A DNA stretch of 64,000 nt from NCBI RefSeq assembly GCF_025979705.1, contig NZ_CP110136.1, forward strand, positions 744,001-808,000. The letters are read 5' to 3'. The stretch is from Hymenobacter sp. YIM 151858-1 (lineage in GTDB: Bacteria; Bacteroidota; Bacteroidia; Cytophagales; Hymenobacteraceae). Under the pieces are notes generated by a model. That model worked only from the letters and a program-made list of their open reading frames with translations. It made no database searches and was not told the DNA's origin. Of this stretch, positions 16,330 through 25,801 are shown piece after piece. Both the position numbers and the translations under genes were made by a program. The stretch's first letter is position 1; each line of letters starts with the position of its first letter.

Positions 16330-18849
16330 TTAGATTTTGAAGGAGAAGGTGGCCGAGTAGTTACGCGGCGCAATGGGGTTCACGCTGTTGTCGTCGTGCA
16401 TGTTGTAGCTCAACTCGTTCAGCAAGTTGGCAAGTTTCAGGCGCAACGAAAAACGGTTGTAGGTGTAGCCCAGCGAGGCATCGAACAGCAGGTAGTTGGG
16501 CACCTCGATCAGCTGGAACGCATCGCCGGTGCTGGCCGGCCAGGGCTTGCCGTCGGCGGGGTTGTAGAGGCGCGTGTTGCGGCCCGCTACTTTGTCGCCC
16601 ATGTAGTAGCCGGTTACGCCGGCGTTCAGGCCCTTCAGCAAGGAGTGCTCGAAGGTGTAGAACAGGCTGAGGTTGGCGGTGTGCGCGGGGTTGTAGCGCA
16701 GGCGGCTGCCTACTTCGTAGATGTTGCTGCGGGTGTAGGTCGTCATGTTGTAGCTGTAGCCCGCAATAACCGACCACCCCAGGTAAGGCTTGCTTTGCAC
16801 ATCCAGCTCCAGGCCTTTGCTGGTTACCTCGCCGGCCAGTTCCTTAATGTTGGCATCGAGGTTCATTTTAACCGTGCCGTCGGCGTTGAGCACCGGCGAG
16901 CCATCGGCCTGGTACAGCGGCCCTAGGTAGGTTTGGGCCAGGTTGCTGTTGACGATGCGGTAGGCCGTTACGTTGGCCGACAGCGCGCCGTTGAACAGGT
17001 CGTTCTTTACGCCCACCTCGTACTGATCGAAGGTAGAAGGCGCCAGCGAGGCGCCGTTGGCGTCGCGGCCGGTGTTGGGCTGAAAAGAGTTGGCGTACGA
17101 GGCAAACAGCGAGGTATTCTTGATGGGCTGGTACACCAGGCCCACGCGGGGCGAGAAGGCGTTGTCGAAGCGGCGATTTTCGTCGAATTTGCCCGTAGCG
17201 TAGGTGTACACGTCGCTGGGCGTTTCCTGGTAGCTCCAGCGCAGGCCCGCCAGCACTTTCAGCTTCTCGCTGATGCTGAGCAAATCCTGTGCGTAGAAAC
17301 CGGCGCGGCGGGTGTTGCCCAGCGTCAGCTGGTTGCGCTTCAGGTCGTTGTAGCCGCTCACGGCGCCGGCCGGGCGGCTCAGCTCGCGGCCTAGGTCGAG
17401 CACGTTGATGTTGTCGAAGGGGGCCGCCACGTACGAAATCGTGCGCGTCTGGTACTGGTCGGCATCGGCCCCGAGCAGCAGGGTGTGGCCCAGAAAACCG
17501 GTGTGGAACGAGCCCGTCAGATCGAGCTGACCCAGGAAGTAGTTTTCGGCGTTTTGGCTGCGCTGCAGGTTGCGCGTCCAGTTGCCGCGCAGGGCCGGGT
17601 TGGTTTTGCCATTGTTAATGTTGGTGGGGCGGGCGGCGCTGCGCTGCTCCACCTCGTAACGCTGGAAGCCGGCCACGCCCCGCACCTGCCAGGTGTTGCT
17701 GAGGCGGCTGGTGAGCGTAGCGGTTGCGCTGGTTTGGCTGGCAGCGTTGCGGGCGTTGCCTAGGTTGAGAAAGCGCGTGCGCGATTCCAGCACCTGGTAA
17801 TCGATGGCGCCCACCCCGAAATCGGGCGTGCGGTTGTCGCGCAGGTGGTCGCCCTCCAGCACCAGATCGGTTTTGGGCGTCAGCTTAAAGAGCAGCGAGG
17901 GATTTACGTAGAAACGCTCCGATTGCACCCCGTCGCGGAAGCTGTTGCCTTGCTCGTAGGTGGTGTTCAGGCGGTAGGCCACTTTATCGCTCTGGCCCAC
18001 GGCGCCGTACACATCCACCATCGGTTTCCAGAAACCAAAGGAGCCGGTGCGCAGGGCCACCGAACCGCCGCGCTCGAACTTGGGCTTTTTGGTAATCAGG
18101 TTGAGGGCGCCGCCGGCCGACACGTTGCCGTACAAAATGGCGGTGCTGCCCTTCAAGACCTCCATGCTCTCCAGCGACGACGCCTCGGGCATGATGCCGT
18201 TGTTGAAACGCACCCCGTTTTTGAAGGTGTTGTTCGAGCCGTAGGCAAAGCCGCGGCCGCCCAACTCTTCCTGGGTGCCGCCGGTGGCTGCCATCACGTA
18301 CAGGCCCGGCGTGTTCACGATGGCGTCGCTAAGGCGCAGCACCTGCTGGCGTTCCAGCGTTTCCTGGTTGACGCTGAGCACTGCCTGCGGCAAATCGAGC
18401 GGGCGGATGGGCATCTTGCTCACGCCGGTGGGGCGCTGGTTGATGGAGCGCGTCTCGGTAATGCGCACCTCAGTAAGCTGCTGCGCGCTTTTGGCCAGCG
18501 TAATCGTGTTCAGGCTGAGGGTGCTGCGGTTGGGCACCTCCACCTCAATTTCCTGGGTTACATACCCCAAAAAGGCCACTGCCAGGGTTTGCTTGCCGCT
18601 GGGCAGGCGCAGGCGAAACGACCCATCGGCATCGGTGCTGGTGCCGATGGTGGTGCCCTTCACCATCACCGAAACCTGCTCGGCCGCCTGGCCATCGGCC
18701 AGCACCACGCGGCCTACCACCTGGCCGTGGGCTACATAAGGCGAGTTGGTGGGTTGGTCGGAGGGGTGGTTGTTATAAGCCAGTAACGATTGGGCAGTAA
18801 CGGCTGCCGGAGCAGAAACCAGAAGCAGGAGGGGGAGGGTGCGGCGCAT
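16330..18849 (-). CDS. TonB-dependent siderophore receptor
   Basis: An 839-residue outer-membrane receptor. After the signal peptide (ending VTAQS) comes a carboxypeptidase-regulatory-like domain (about 40-115) typical of Bacteroidota receptors, then the plug (LPQAVLSVNQETL, GRGF, NLITKKP) and a C-terminal beta-barrel ending YSATFSFKI with the terminal aromatic-x-aromatic pattern. The plug is of the FhuA/FpvA siderophore type. It would import ferric siderophore with TonB energy. The downstream PepSY protein probably forms an operon with it, and Fur-like dyads lie just upstream. Confidence 0.92.
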   Translation of the reverse strand: MRRTLPLLLLVSAPAAVTAQSLLAYNNHPSDQPTNSPYVAHGQVVGRVVLADGQAAEQVSVMVKGTTIGTSTDADGSFRLRLPSGKQTLAVAFLGYVTQEIEVEVPNRSTLSLNTITLAKSAQQLTEVRITETRSINQRPTGVSKMPIRPLDLPQAVLSVNQETLERQQVLRLSDAIVNTPGLYVMAATGGTQEELGGRGFAYGSNNTFKNGVRFNNGIMPEASSLESMEVLKGSTAILYGNVSAGGALNLITKKPKFERGGSVALRTGSFGFWKPMVDVYGAVGQSDKVAYRLNTTYEQGNSFRDGVQSERFYVNPSLLFKLTPKTDLVLEGDHLRDNRTPDFGVGAIDYQVLESRTRFLNLGNARNAASQTSATATLTSRLSNTWQVRGVAGFQRYEVEQRSAARPTNINNGKTNPALRGNWTRNLQRSQNAENYFLGQLDLTGSFHTGFLGHTLLLGADADQYQTRTISYVAAPFDNINVLDLGRELSRPAGAVSGYNDLKRNQLTLGNTRRAGFYAQDLLSISEKLKVLAGLRWSYQETPSDVYTYATGKFDENRRFDNAFSPRVGLVYQPIKNTSLFASYANSFQPNTGRDANGASLAPSTFDQYEVGVKNDLFNGALSANVTAYRIVNSNLAQTYLGPLYQADGSPVLNADGTVKMNLDANIKELAGEVTSKGLELDVQSKPYLGWSVIAGYSYNMTTYTRSNIYEVGSRLRYNPAHTANLSLFYTFEHSLLKGLNAGVTGYYMGDKVAGRNTRLYNPADGKPWPASTGDAFQLIEVPNYLLFDASLGYTYNRFSLRLKLANLLNELSYNMHDDNSVNPIAPRNYSATFSFKI

Positions 18850-18855
18850 TCAGTT

Positions 18856-18912
18856 ATTTAGACTGATTCAAAAGTGACGCAAAGCAAACATCTATTTAGA
18901 TCCAGTCCAAAT
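18856..18912 (-). promoter_or_regulatory. Two Fur-like imperfect dyads
   Basis: ATTTAGA-N5-TCCAAAT at 18894-18912 is a 7-5-7 dyad with six of seven positions matching. A second ATTTAGA at 18856-18862, with a weaker partner, lies 31 bases nearer the receptor start. AT-rich ATTTAGA words are rare in this GC-rich window, and iron-repressed operators before siderophore receptors are expected. Assignment to Fur is inference. The divergent Crp/Fnr gene could also be affected. Confidence 0.45.
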
Positions 18913-19125
18913 AAAAATACGGCTGAGGTTAAACTTTTTAATTTGGCTTGATCGTAGTGCCCGTTTTCTGCGCTCCTAGGTGCTCTGGCCCGTTTTAGCT
19001 GAAAGGGTTTCGGGTGAGTCTTTAATCCTAGCCGGCCACGACCAGCTCCGGTTAGTGATGCGCAGCCGCTTCAAGCCGCCCGGGTTAGTGGCCGGCACGC
19101 AGGCGTTGCTGCCGATATTGCGACT

Positions 19126-19716
19126 ATGAACCTAAGGTCGGCCGACGTACTGCGAGCCTATTTTGCCGAGCGGCTACCGCTCAGCGAAGCCCAGCTCACC
19201 GCCGTAGAAGCCTTGTTCGAGCCGCGCGTGCTGCGCCGCCACGAGGTGCTGCACCGCGCCGGCGAGGTGGCCCGGGTGGGGGCTTTTGTGGCGCGGGGCT
19301 GCTTGCGGGCGTTTGTGGTTGACGCCAAAGGCAAGGAGCACGTGGTGCAGTTTGCGCCCGAGCATTGGTGGATTGCCGACCAAAACAGCCTGCACCGCCG
19401 CGAGCCGGCCATGTTTGCCATCGATGCCGTGGAGGAATCGGAGGTGTTGCTCTTCGACGCGGCCTTTTACCGCAAGCTCAGCCAGATTACGCCCGCCTTC
19501 CCGGAGTTCTTTACCACGCTGCTGCAGAACAACATGCGCACCATGCAAAAACGACTGGTGCTCGCGCTGAGCGCCACGGGCGAGGAGCGCTACCTCGACT
19601 TTGTGCAGACCTACCCGACGCTGGCGCAACGCCTGCCCCAGCGCCTGATTGCGGCGTACCTGGGCGTAACGCCGGAGTCGCTGAGCCGCATCCGCCGCGA
19701 GCTGGCCGGGCACTGA
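19126..19716 (+). CDS. Crp/Fnr-family transcription regulator
   Basis: A 196-residue regulator with an N-terminal cyclic-nucleotide-binding-like beta-roll (about 20-120) and a C-terminal helix-turn-helix (LIAAYLGVTPESLSRIRREL, about 172-191). No Fnr-type cysteine cluster is present, and the cAMP-contact residues are not obvious, so its ligand is unknown. It is transcribed away from the siderophore receptor across 276 bases; many Bacteroidota regulators of this type are solitary. Targets cannot be inferred. Confidence 0.88.
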   Translation: MNLRSADVLRAYFAERLPLSEAQLTAVEALFEPRVLRRHEVLHRAGEVARVGAFVARGCLRAFVVDAKGKEHVVQFAPEHWWIADQNSLHRREPAMFAIDAVEESEVLLFDAAFYRKLSQITPAFPEFFTTLLQNNMRTMQKRLVLALSATGEERYLDFVQTYPTLAQRLPQRLIAAYLGVTPESLSRIRRELAGH

Positions 19717-19719
19717 ACG

Positions 19720-19945
19720 GTAACGCGTGTAGCGCGGACTTTGGCTACGCCGACCTTCGGTTGTAGTCCGCGTCCCCGGATAGTGATTTCTGACCTAGGG
19801 CGGCAGCGCGTGTAGCGTGGGCTTGGCTACGCCTTCCTGCGGTTCAGCCCGCGTTGGCGTGAACGATTGGTGCCGCGCGGTACCGCCCCAACGACGTCGT
19901 TCACGCCAACGCGGGCTAAAGCCCGCGCTACACGCGCTACACCGG
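19720..19945. repeat. Intergenic inverted-repeat family (copy 1)
   Basis: A gene-free stretch with imperfect inverted words such as gcgtgtagcgcgg, ggctacgcc, gttcacgccaacgcgggct and cgcgctacacgcgctac. The segments around 19838-19862 and 19898-19918 pair with each other. The same vocabulary recurs at 61708-61900, 42 kb away, so this is a dispersed element and not a local hairpin. No open frame of note lies within it. Confidence 0.75.
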
Positions 19946-19990
19946 GCCATTTCTTACCATACATCAAGGCATGGGCCCTAGGTGGCGGGG

Positions 19991-19998
19991 TAATTTTG
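19991..19998 (+). promoter_or_regulatory. Candidate -7 promoter element for ygiD-like gene
   Basis: TAATTTTG fits TAnnTTTG exactly and is 29 bases before the ATG at 20027. No convincing -33 element was seen. Confidence 0.4.
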
Positions 19999-20026
19999 CC
20001 GTGTAACCAACACCGCAACAACCGCC

Positions 20027-20911
20027 ATGGACCGCAAGACTTTCCTGAAAGCCCTGGCTGTGCTGCCCATTGCTTCTGCTATGAACCTGCAAGACCTCCG
20101 TACCGCCACCTCGTCGTTTCAGAAAAGCAGCAAAATGCCGGTGCTGTTCATCGGGCACGGCTCGCCCATGAACGCGCTCGAAGACAACGCCTTTACGCGC
20201 ATGCTGCGCCGGCAGGGCGAGGCAATCCGGCAGCGGCAGGTGCCCAACGCCATTCTGGTGGTATCGGCGCACTGGCTTACCCGCGGCTCGTTCGTGACGC
20301 TGAACGAGCGGCCCGAAACCATCCACGACTTCGGCGGCTTTCCGCCGGAGCTGTTTGCCATGCAGTACCCCGCGCCCGGCGCGCCCGCGTACGCCCGGCA
20401 GGCCATGGCGCTGGTGCCCGATTTGCACGGCTCCGACGAATGGGGCCTCGACCACGGCACCTGGACGGTGCTGCACCACCTCTTTCCGGAGGCCAACGTG
20501 CCCGTGTTTCAGCTGAGCCTCGACTTCTACAAAACGCCCGCGCAGCATTTTGCCTTGGCCGCCCAGCTGCAGGAGCTGCGCATGCGCGGCGTGCTGATTG
20601 TGGGCTCGGGCAACGTGGTGCACAACCTGCGCCAGAGCATGCCCAAGCTAATGAGCGGCGACGCGCAGCCCTACGCGTGGGCCGCGGAGTTCGACGAGTG
20701 GGTAAAGCAGCGCATCGACCGCCGCGAGTTCAGCAGCCTGTTCGATGTGCAGAATGCCGGTGCCAGCGGAGCCCTTGCGGTGCCTACGCCCGACCACTAC
20801 TGGCCGCTGCTCTACACCTTAGCCCTGGCCGACAAAGACGAGCCCATTGCGCACCTGTTCGAGGAGGTGTCGTACGGCGGCATCAGCATGCGCACGGTGG
20901 CGGTGGGGTAA
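20027..20911 (+). CDS. ygiD: Extradiol ring-cleavage dioxygenase, YgiD/DODA family
   Basis: A 294-residue LigB-type extradiol dioxygenase like E. coli YgiD (4,5-DOPA dioxygenase). Metal-binding histidines are seen in FIGHGSPMN, VSAHW, DHGTW and VHNLRQ. The first about 20 residues (DRKTFLKALAVLPIASA) look like a signal sequence with a twin-arginine-like RKTFLK, unlike cytoplasmic YgiD, so export is possible. An internal ATG (SSKM-PVLFIGHG) would give a conventional cytoplasmic protein. The physiological substrate is unknown. Confidence 0.88.
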   Translation: MDRKTFLKALAVLPIASAMNLQDLRTATSSFQKSSKMPVLFIGHGSPMNALEDNAFTRMLRRQGEAIRQRQVPNAILVVSAHWLTRGSFVTLNERPETIHDFGGFPPELFAMQYPAPGAPAYARQAMALVPDLHGSDEWGLDHGTWTVLHHLFPEANVPVFQLSLDFYKTPAQHFALAAQLQELRMRGVLIVGSGNVVHNLRQSMPKLMSGDAQPYAWAAEFDEWVKQRIDRREFSSLFDVQNAGASGALAVPTPDHYWPLLYTLALADKDEPIAHLFEEVSYGGISMRTVAVG

Positions 20912-20938
20912 GCCGCCCGGCCCTAGGTACCGGCACAC

Positions 20939-20968
20939 AAAAGCCCGGGGCTAGAGCCTCGGGCTTTT
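20939..20968 (+). terminator. Rho-independent terminator
   Basis: Arms AAAAGCCCGGGGCT / AGCCTCGGGCTTTT (one G-T pair) with a two-base loop, followed by a T-run, directly after the dioxygenase gene. Confidence 0.85.
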
Positions 20969-21022
20969 GCATTTTTGGTGTTTTGGTTGCAGAGTAGTAT
21001 CGAAAAGAGCGTAGGGGGAGAC

Positions 21023-21262
21023 TTAGTTGGTGCGGTTGGCCAGGTAACGTAGCTGGGCGGCTTCGGCGGCGGGGCCGCGGTACACCAGGCGGCCGTTCTG
21101 CAGGTCGCCGGCGTAAACTTCTACCTCCAGCGCATCGTCGGGCAGAAACACCCGTACCGACTCGCGCATGCCCGGCCGAACGTAAGTTACGCCGGCTACC
21201 ACCTCGGTGTGGGGCCAATTTACTTCGTAGAAACCTGCCTCGCTCAACTGCACCTTTAGCAT
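21023..21262 (-). CDS. Small conserved-looking protein, unknown
   Basis: A 79-residue cytoplasmic protein (MLKVQLSEAG start) with no motif I recognise; mostly beta-strand character and acidic. The ATG at 21262 is used. It stands alone after the dioxygenase terminator. Codon use resembles its neighbours, which supports coding. Confidence 0.55.
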   Translation of the reverse strand: MLKVQLSEAGFYEVNWPHTEVVAGVTYVRPGMRESVRVFLPDDALEVEVYAGDLQNGRLVYRGPAAEAAQLRYLANRTN

Positions 21263-21631
21263 AACCGTGTTTATATGTTTGACGGGATAAGGCAAAATTA
21301 GCTTGGATAGTTCATGTTTGAAGCAGATAATATTACTGAGATTTATCAGGGATAAATACGGGGTTTTGGTTGCGGTTAATCATTGCTTATCAATGGGTTG
21401 AGCTTGGTTTGGGGCTGGGAGGCCAGCACTGATACCGGCAAAAGGGGATTTAAGGCCAGCCGGCCCACAAAAGGCGGCCAACCCCGGGCCAGCACCGGCC
21501 GCAAAACAATCCTGGGGCTGATACCCGGCCGCTGAGCCCAACTTGCCGTAACTTTTCGCCGTTTTTGCCTTAGCGCCGCCCGCTTTTGTGGGCCGGCTCC
21601 TTTGGTTCCGCATACTTCCGACGACACACCG
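21263..21631. other. Gene-free stretch upstream of acyl-CoA synthetase
   Basis: Divergent spacer. The left third is AT-rich for this genome (around 21280-21400) and probably holds the promoter of the small minus-strand gene; the right part is GC-rich with a short direct reuse of ggccggc words. I see no gene, terminator or clear operator. Confidence 0.5.
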
Positions 21632-23395
21632 ATGCGCTTTCATCGCACTTTCGAAATCCTGAATCAGCGCGCCGCCGAAGCCCCGCAGGCTGATTGCCTC
21701 GTGGCCAAAACCGGCGGCAACTGGCTGCCCCTGAGCAACCAACAGGTGCAGGCCGCAGCCGATGCCTGCAGCCTGGGCCTGCGCCGCCTAGGCGTGGAGC
21801 GCGGCGATAAGGTGGCCATCATCTCGAACAACCGGCCCGAGTGGGTGCAGGCCGATTTCGGTATTGCGCAGCTCGGCGCCGTGAGCGTGCCCATGTACCC
21901 CACCATTACGGTGGAGGATTACCGCTACATTTTTCAGGATGCGGCCGTGAAAGTGGTGCTGGTGTCGGACCGCAAGCTGTACGCCCGCGTGAAGGAGGCG
22001 CTGAAAGACCTGGAGCAAGCGCCCGAGCACGTATTCACCTTCGACCAGGTGCCCGGCGCCCGCCACTTCGACGAGCTGCTGGCCCTAGGTAAGCAGGCCG
22101 GTGCGGGCGAGCTGGAGCCGTTGAAAGCCGCCGTGCAGCCCGACGATCTGCTGACGCTCATTTACACCTCGGGCACCACCGGGCGGCCCAAAGGCGTAAT
22201 GCTCTCGCACGCCAATATCCTGAGCAACTGCCACTCGCTGCGCGAGTTTATACCCGTGGTGCCCGGTGAGAAAGCCCTGAGCTTTCTGCCGCTTTCGCAC
22301 ATCTTCGAGCGCACGGCCACTTTTCTGTACCTGAAGCTGGGTTTGGCCGTGTACTACGCCGAGGGCCTGGAGGTAATTGCCGACAACCTGCGCGAAGTGC
22401 AGCCGCAGGTGTTTACCACGGTGCCGCGCCTGCTCGAAAAGATTTACGACAAGATTGTGGCCAAAGGCCAGACGCTCGAAGGCCTGAAGAAAAAGCTGTT
22501 CTTCTGGTCGCTTGACCTGGGCCTGCGCTACGACCCGCAACGCAACCTGGGGCCGGTGTACAACGCTCAACTTGCTGTGGCCAACAAGCTGGTGTTCAGC
22601 AAGTGGCGCGAAGCGCTAGGTAATCAGGTAAAGTGCATCATCTCGGGCGGCGGGGCGCTGCAGCCGCGGCTGGCGCGGGTGTTTTGGGCGGCCGGTATTC
22701 ACGTGATGGAAGGTTATGGCCTCACCGAAACCTCGCCGGTAATTGCCGCCTGCCGCTACAACCGCGAGGACAACATGCCCGGCACGGTGGGCCCGGTAAT
22801 TCCGGGTGTGGAGGTGAAAATTGCGCCCGACGGGGAGATTCTGACCAAGTCGCCGTCGGTGATGAAAGGCTACTACAACCGGCCCGACCTGACGGCCGAG
22901 GTGATTGACCAGGAGGGCTGGTTTCACACGGGCGACATCGGCGAGTTCGTCAACGGGCGCTTCCTCAAAATCACCGACCGCAAGAAGGAGATGTTCAAGA
23001 CCTCGGGCGGCAAGTACGTGGCCCCGCAGGTCATCGAAAACAAGCTCAAGGAGTCCCCGCTCATCGAGCAGGCCATGGTGGTGGGCGACGGGCAGAAATA
23101 CGCCGCGGCCTTGCTGGTGCCGGCTTTTGAGGAGTTGCGCAGCTGGGCCAAGCAGCAGCAGCTATCGTTTGCCAACGATGCGGCTCTGGTAGCGCACGAG
23201 CGGGTGCAAAAGCTCTACAAAGAGCTGGTGCAGCAGTACAACGCCGCCTTTGCCCAGTGGGAGCAGGTGAAAAAAGTAGCCCTGCTGCACAACCCCTGGA
23301 CGGTGGAAACCGGCGAGCTGACGCCCACCATGAAGCTGAAACGCAAGATCATCAGCGCCAAAAACGAGCAGCGCATTGCCGGGCTGTTTCAGTAG
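21632..23395 (+). CDS. Long-chain fatty acid-CoA ligase
   Basis: A 587-residue AMP-forming acyl-CoA synthetase of the FAA1/long-chain type. The AMP-binding motif YTSGTTGRPKG is near residues 178-188, GYGLTETSP near 365, the HTGDIGE hinge near 432, and the C-terminal catalytic lysine lies in the TPTMKLKRK motif. It activates fatty acids with ATP and CoA for beta-oxidation or lipid synthesis, at the membrane or in the cytoplasm. ATG 21632 is chosen because the family N-terminus begins there. Confidence 0.94.
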   Translation: MRFHRTFEILNQRAAEAPQADCLVAKTGGNWLPLSNQQVQAAADACSLGLRRLGVERGDKVAIISNNRPEWVQADFGIAQLGAVSVPMYPTITVEDYRYIFQDAAVKVVLVSDRKLYARVKEALKDLEQAPEHVFTFDQVPGARHFDELLALGKQAGAGELEPLKAAVQPDDLLTLIYTSGTTGRPKGVMLSHANILSNCHSLREFIPVVPGEKALSFLPLSHIFERTATFLYLKLGLAVYYAEGLEVIADNLREVQPQVFTTVPRLLEKIYDKIVAKGQTLEGLKKKLFFWSLDLGLRYDPQRNLGPVYNAQLAVANKLVFSKWREALGNQVKCIISGGGALQPRLARVFWAAGIHVMEGYGLTETSPVIAACRYNREDNMPGTVGPVIPGVEVKIAPDGEILTKSPSVMKGYYNRPDLTAEVIDQEGWFHTGDIGEFVNGRFLKITDRKKEMFKTSGGKYVAPQVIENKLKESPLIEQAMVVGDGQKYAAALLVPAFEELRSWAKQQQLSFANDAALVAHERVQKLYKELVQQYNAAFAQWEQVKKVALLHNPWTVETGELTPTMKLKRKIISAKNEQRIAGLFQ

Positions 23396-23416
23396 GCGCC
23401 TGGGCCGGGTCGGGCG

Positions 23417-25459
23417 TCATTCGTTGCGCCGGTAAAGCTGGAGTACTTGTTGCTGGCCGGCTTGCTGCACGGCCAGCCAATAAAGGCCGGCGGGCAGGTT
23501 GCTGCGCAGCGGCAAGGGCAGCTGGTTGGGCCCGCCCGCTACGTTGCTGCTAAAGCGCAGCTGAACCACGCCCCGGGCATCGTAGAGCACGAAGTCGGCT
23601 TTGCCGGGCTGCGGCGCCTGGAGTTGCACCGTCAGCTGCTCCCCGAAAGGGTTCGGCCAGCCCTCGGCAACCAGGTTACCAACCCGTTCGATGGTTATGG
23701 CGCGGGTGGGGCTGATGCGCTCGGTGCCATCGGCATCTACCTGCACAAGGCGGTAGTACACAATTGGGCTGGCGTACTGCTGCAGCCGGGCGTCCACAAA
23801 CTGGTACCGGGTGGGGCTGGTTGAGGTGCCTTTGCCGGGTACCCAGCCAATGCGCCGGAATTGTTGGCCGTTGAGCGAAGCCTCCACCCCGAAGCCCTTG
23901 TTGGCCCGCTCGGAGGCAGTGGTCCAGGCCAGGTGTGCGGCCTGGCCCCGGCGCTCGGCCGTAAAGCTGGCCAGCTCCACGGGCAACGGGGCACCTAGGT
24001 TCATGCGGAGGCTCAAAGAGCTGGCGCCGTTGTTAGCCGTTAGCACATCCAGGTCGTTGTCGCCATCCATATCAACCACGGCCATGCTTGTCGGAAAGCT
24101 GCCCACCCTGCCGTACTCCGTTGCCTGAAAGTTGCCGCTGCCGTTGTTGCGCAACACCGATAGTTGGCTGGTTTCCTGGTTAACCAGCACCAGGTCCAGG
24201 TCGCCATCGGCATCCACATCAGCTGGCTCCATTTTGTGCGCGCCTGGGTTAATGGCAACGTCGGAGCCATTCCCGAAAACGCCCCGGCCGTTGTTCAGGC
24301 GTACGCTCAGGCTGTTGGTGTTGGCTGAAATCAAGTCCAGGTCGCCGTCACGATCAACGTCGGCAGTTTTGGCGATGGTCGGACCAGCACCCACGCTGTA
24401 TCGCGCCTCGTTCGAGAAGGTACCGCTGCCATCGTTCGGCAGCACAGAAACCGTTCCCGTTCCCCAGGTCGGGCTAAGGAAATCCAAGTCGCCGTCGTTG
24501 TCTACATCGGCCAGCGAGGCAATGCCGGCGCCCTGTGTCAAAAACAGGGTTGCTGTTGTCGTAAAAACGCCGTTACCGTTGTTTTTGCACACGTCGAACT
24601 GGGGCGGGAAGCTGTTGCTGGCTACCATATCCAGGTCGCCATCCCCGTCGATGTCACCTAGGGTAACCGCGTTGACAAAACGGCCGACCTGCGGGAAACC
24701 CAATTCCGAGCGTGTAAACTTTCCTCGGCCGTCGTTGAGGCAGGTTACCATTTGCCGCACGTTGGCGCCATAGGTGTAGCCTACCAGGTCGAGGTCGCCG
24801 TCGTTGTCCACGTCACCCATGTCAAGGTTCAGCACGCCGGCATCGGGCCGGGCCATGGCGTACTCGCCACCGCCCGAGAAAGCCCCGCTGCCGTTGTTGA
24901 GGCGCACCGAAATGGTGTGGTTGGAGTTGGCGTCGGCCAGGTCATTGCTGGTTACCAGGTCAATGTCGCCGTCGTTGTCCACGTCGCCCATCACTACCTG
25001 GCCCGGGCTGCTGCCTACTGCAAGCTCGCCGCCCGCGGCTGGCGGAGTAAAATTGCCTCGGCCGCTGCCCCCCGTTGCGGTGGTAAACTGAAAGACCCAG
25101 GGGGCCTTCAGGGCTTGTCCGCGCGGGTCGTGCACAGCGGTGGTTACCACGGCCGTAATCACTTCGCCGGGCTGCCACGCAAAATCGGGCGTGCAGGTAA
25201 GGTGCGTACCGGTAACTTTATTGTAGGCCGTATGGCCCACCCGCATGCCCCCGCGTAGGGTACTGTGCACCAGCAGGCCGTAGGCGCTTGCCCGGCCAAT
25301 AGCTTGCCTGAAAGTCACCTCCACCGGCTCGGTGCGCAGCACGTTGGTTGCGTTGGCGGCCGGGGATAGTTTGGTGATGGTGGGCTGCGCGGTTGCCGAA
25401 ATCAGCGGAAGCAAACAGCTGCATAGCCCAACGGAAGCAGCCTTGGGTAGACGTAGCAT
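23417..25459 (-). CDS. Secreted FG-GAP repeat protein with T9SS sorting domain
   Basis: A 680-residue surface or secreted protein. A signal peptide ends near ISATAQ; residues about 28-130 form an Ig-like (SbsA/Big-5) domain; then seven FG-GAP/VCBS-like repeats follow, each with a calcium-binding D-D-DGD-DL pattern (for example DVDNDGDIDL), probably forming a beta-propeller. The last about 80 residues (GWPNPFGEQL onward) are a type A sorting domain for type IX secretion. It probably mediates adhesion; the ligand is unknown. Confidence 0.9.
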   Translation of the reverse strand: MLRLPKAASVGLCSCLLPLISATAQPTITKLSPAANATNVLRTEPVEVTFRQAIGRASAYGLLVHSTLRGGMRVGHTAYNKVTGTHLTCTPDFAWQPGEVITAVVTTAVHDPRGQALKAPWVFQFTTATGGSGRGNFTPPAAGGELAVGSSPGQVVMGDVDNDGDIDLVTSNDLADANSNHTISVRLNNGSGAFSGGGEYAMARPDAGVLNLDMGDVDNDGDLDLVGYTYGANVRQMVTCLNDGRGKFTRSELGFPQVGRFVNAVTLGDIDGDGDLDMVASNSFPPQFDVCKNNGNGVFTTTATLFLTQGAGIASLADVDNDGDLDFLSPTWGTGTVSVLPNDGSGTFSNEARYSVGAGPTIAKTADVDRDGDLDLISANTNSLSVRLNNGRGVFGNGSDVAINPGAHKMEPADVDADGDLDLVLVNQETSQLSVLRNNGSGNFQATEYGRVGSFPTSMAVVDMDGDNDLDVLTANNGASSLSLRMNLGAPLPVELASFTAERRGQAAHLAWTTASERANKGFGVEASLNGQQFRRIGWVPGKGTSTSPTRYQFVDARLQQYASPIVYYRLVQVDADGTERISPTRAITIERVGNLVAEGWPNPFGEQLTVQLQAPQPGKADFVLYDARGVVQLRFSSNVAGGPNQLPLPLRSNLPAGLYWLAVQQAGQQQVLQLYRRNE

Positions 25460-25801
25460 ACAAAGGGTAACCGGTAATAATTGATAAAAAGCGCGGGCGT
25501 GAGCTTGCAAGCCGGCCTGTTGCGGTTGCTTATAAGCCACTGACAGTAAGATATGCCGGAGAGCAAATGCTCTTAAACCGGCGCCTAGGGGGAGTTGGCC
25601 AAGCTAAAAAGCCCGACGGTAGGCACAACCGACACCAGCCAGAACCGCAGTAACGGTTCGATAATCAATGTATATAACTAAGCTAATTAATTATATGACA
25701 ATAGTCATGTAAACGCAGGGTTTTCCTTCGTAAAATTGTACCGATGAGGTGGAAAGCGGGGCTGAAAAGGGCGTCGTCGGTTGGGCGGCGGCCTAGGCTT
25801 A
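25460..25801. other. Gene-free AT-rich spacer
   Basis: A spacer between the FG-GAP gene (reading left) and moeA (its 3' end). The segment 25660-25720 is AT-rich with ctaattaattatatgacaa-like sequence and could carry the promoter of the FG-GAP gene. No gene is supported. Confidence 0.5.

Noticed and set aside
15226-16926. Long + strand frame spanning the PepSY and receptor genes
   Set aside because: It runs antisense across two unambiguous genes and their spacer; its translation is low-complexity.
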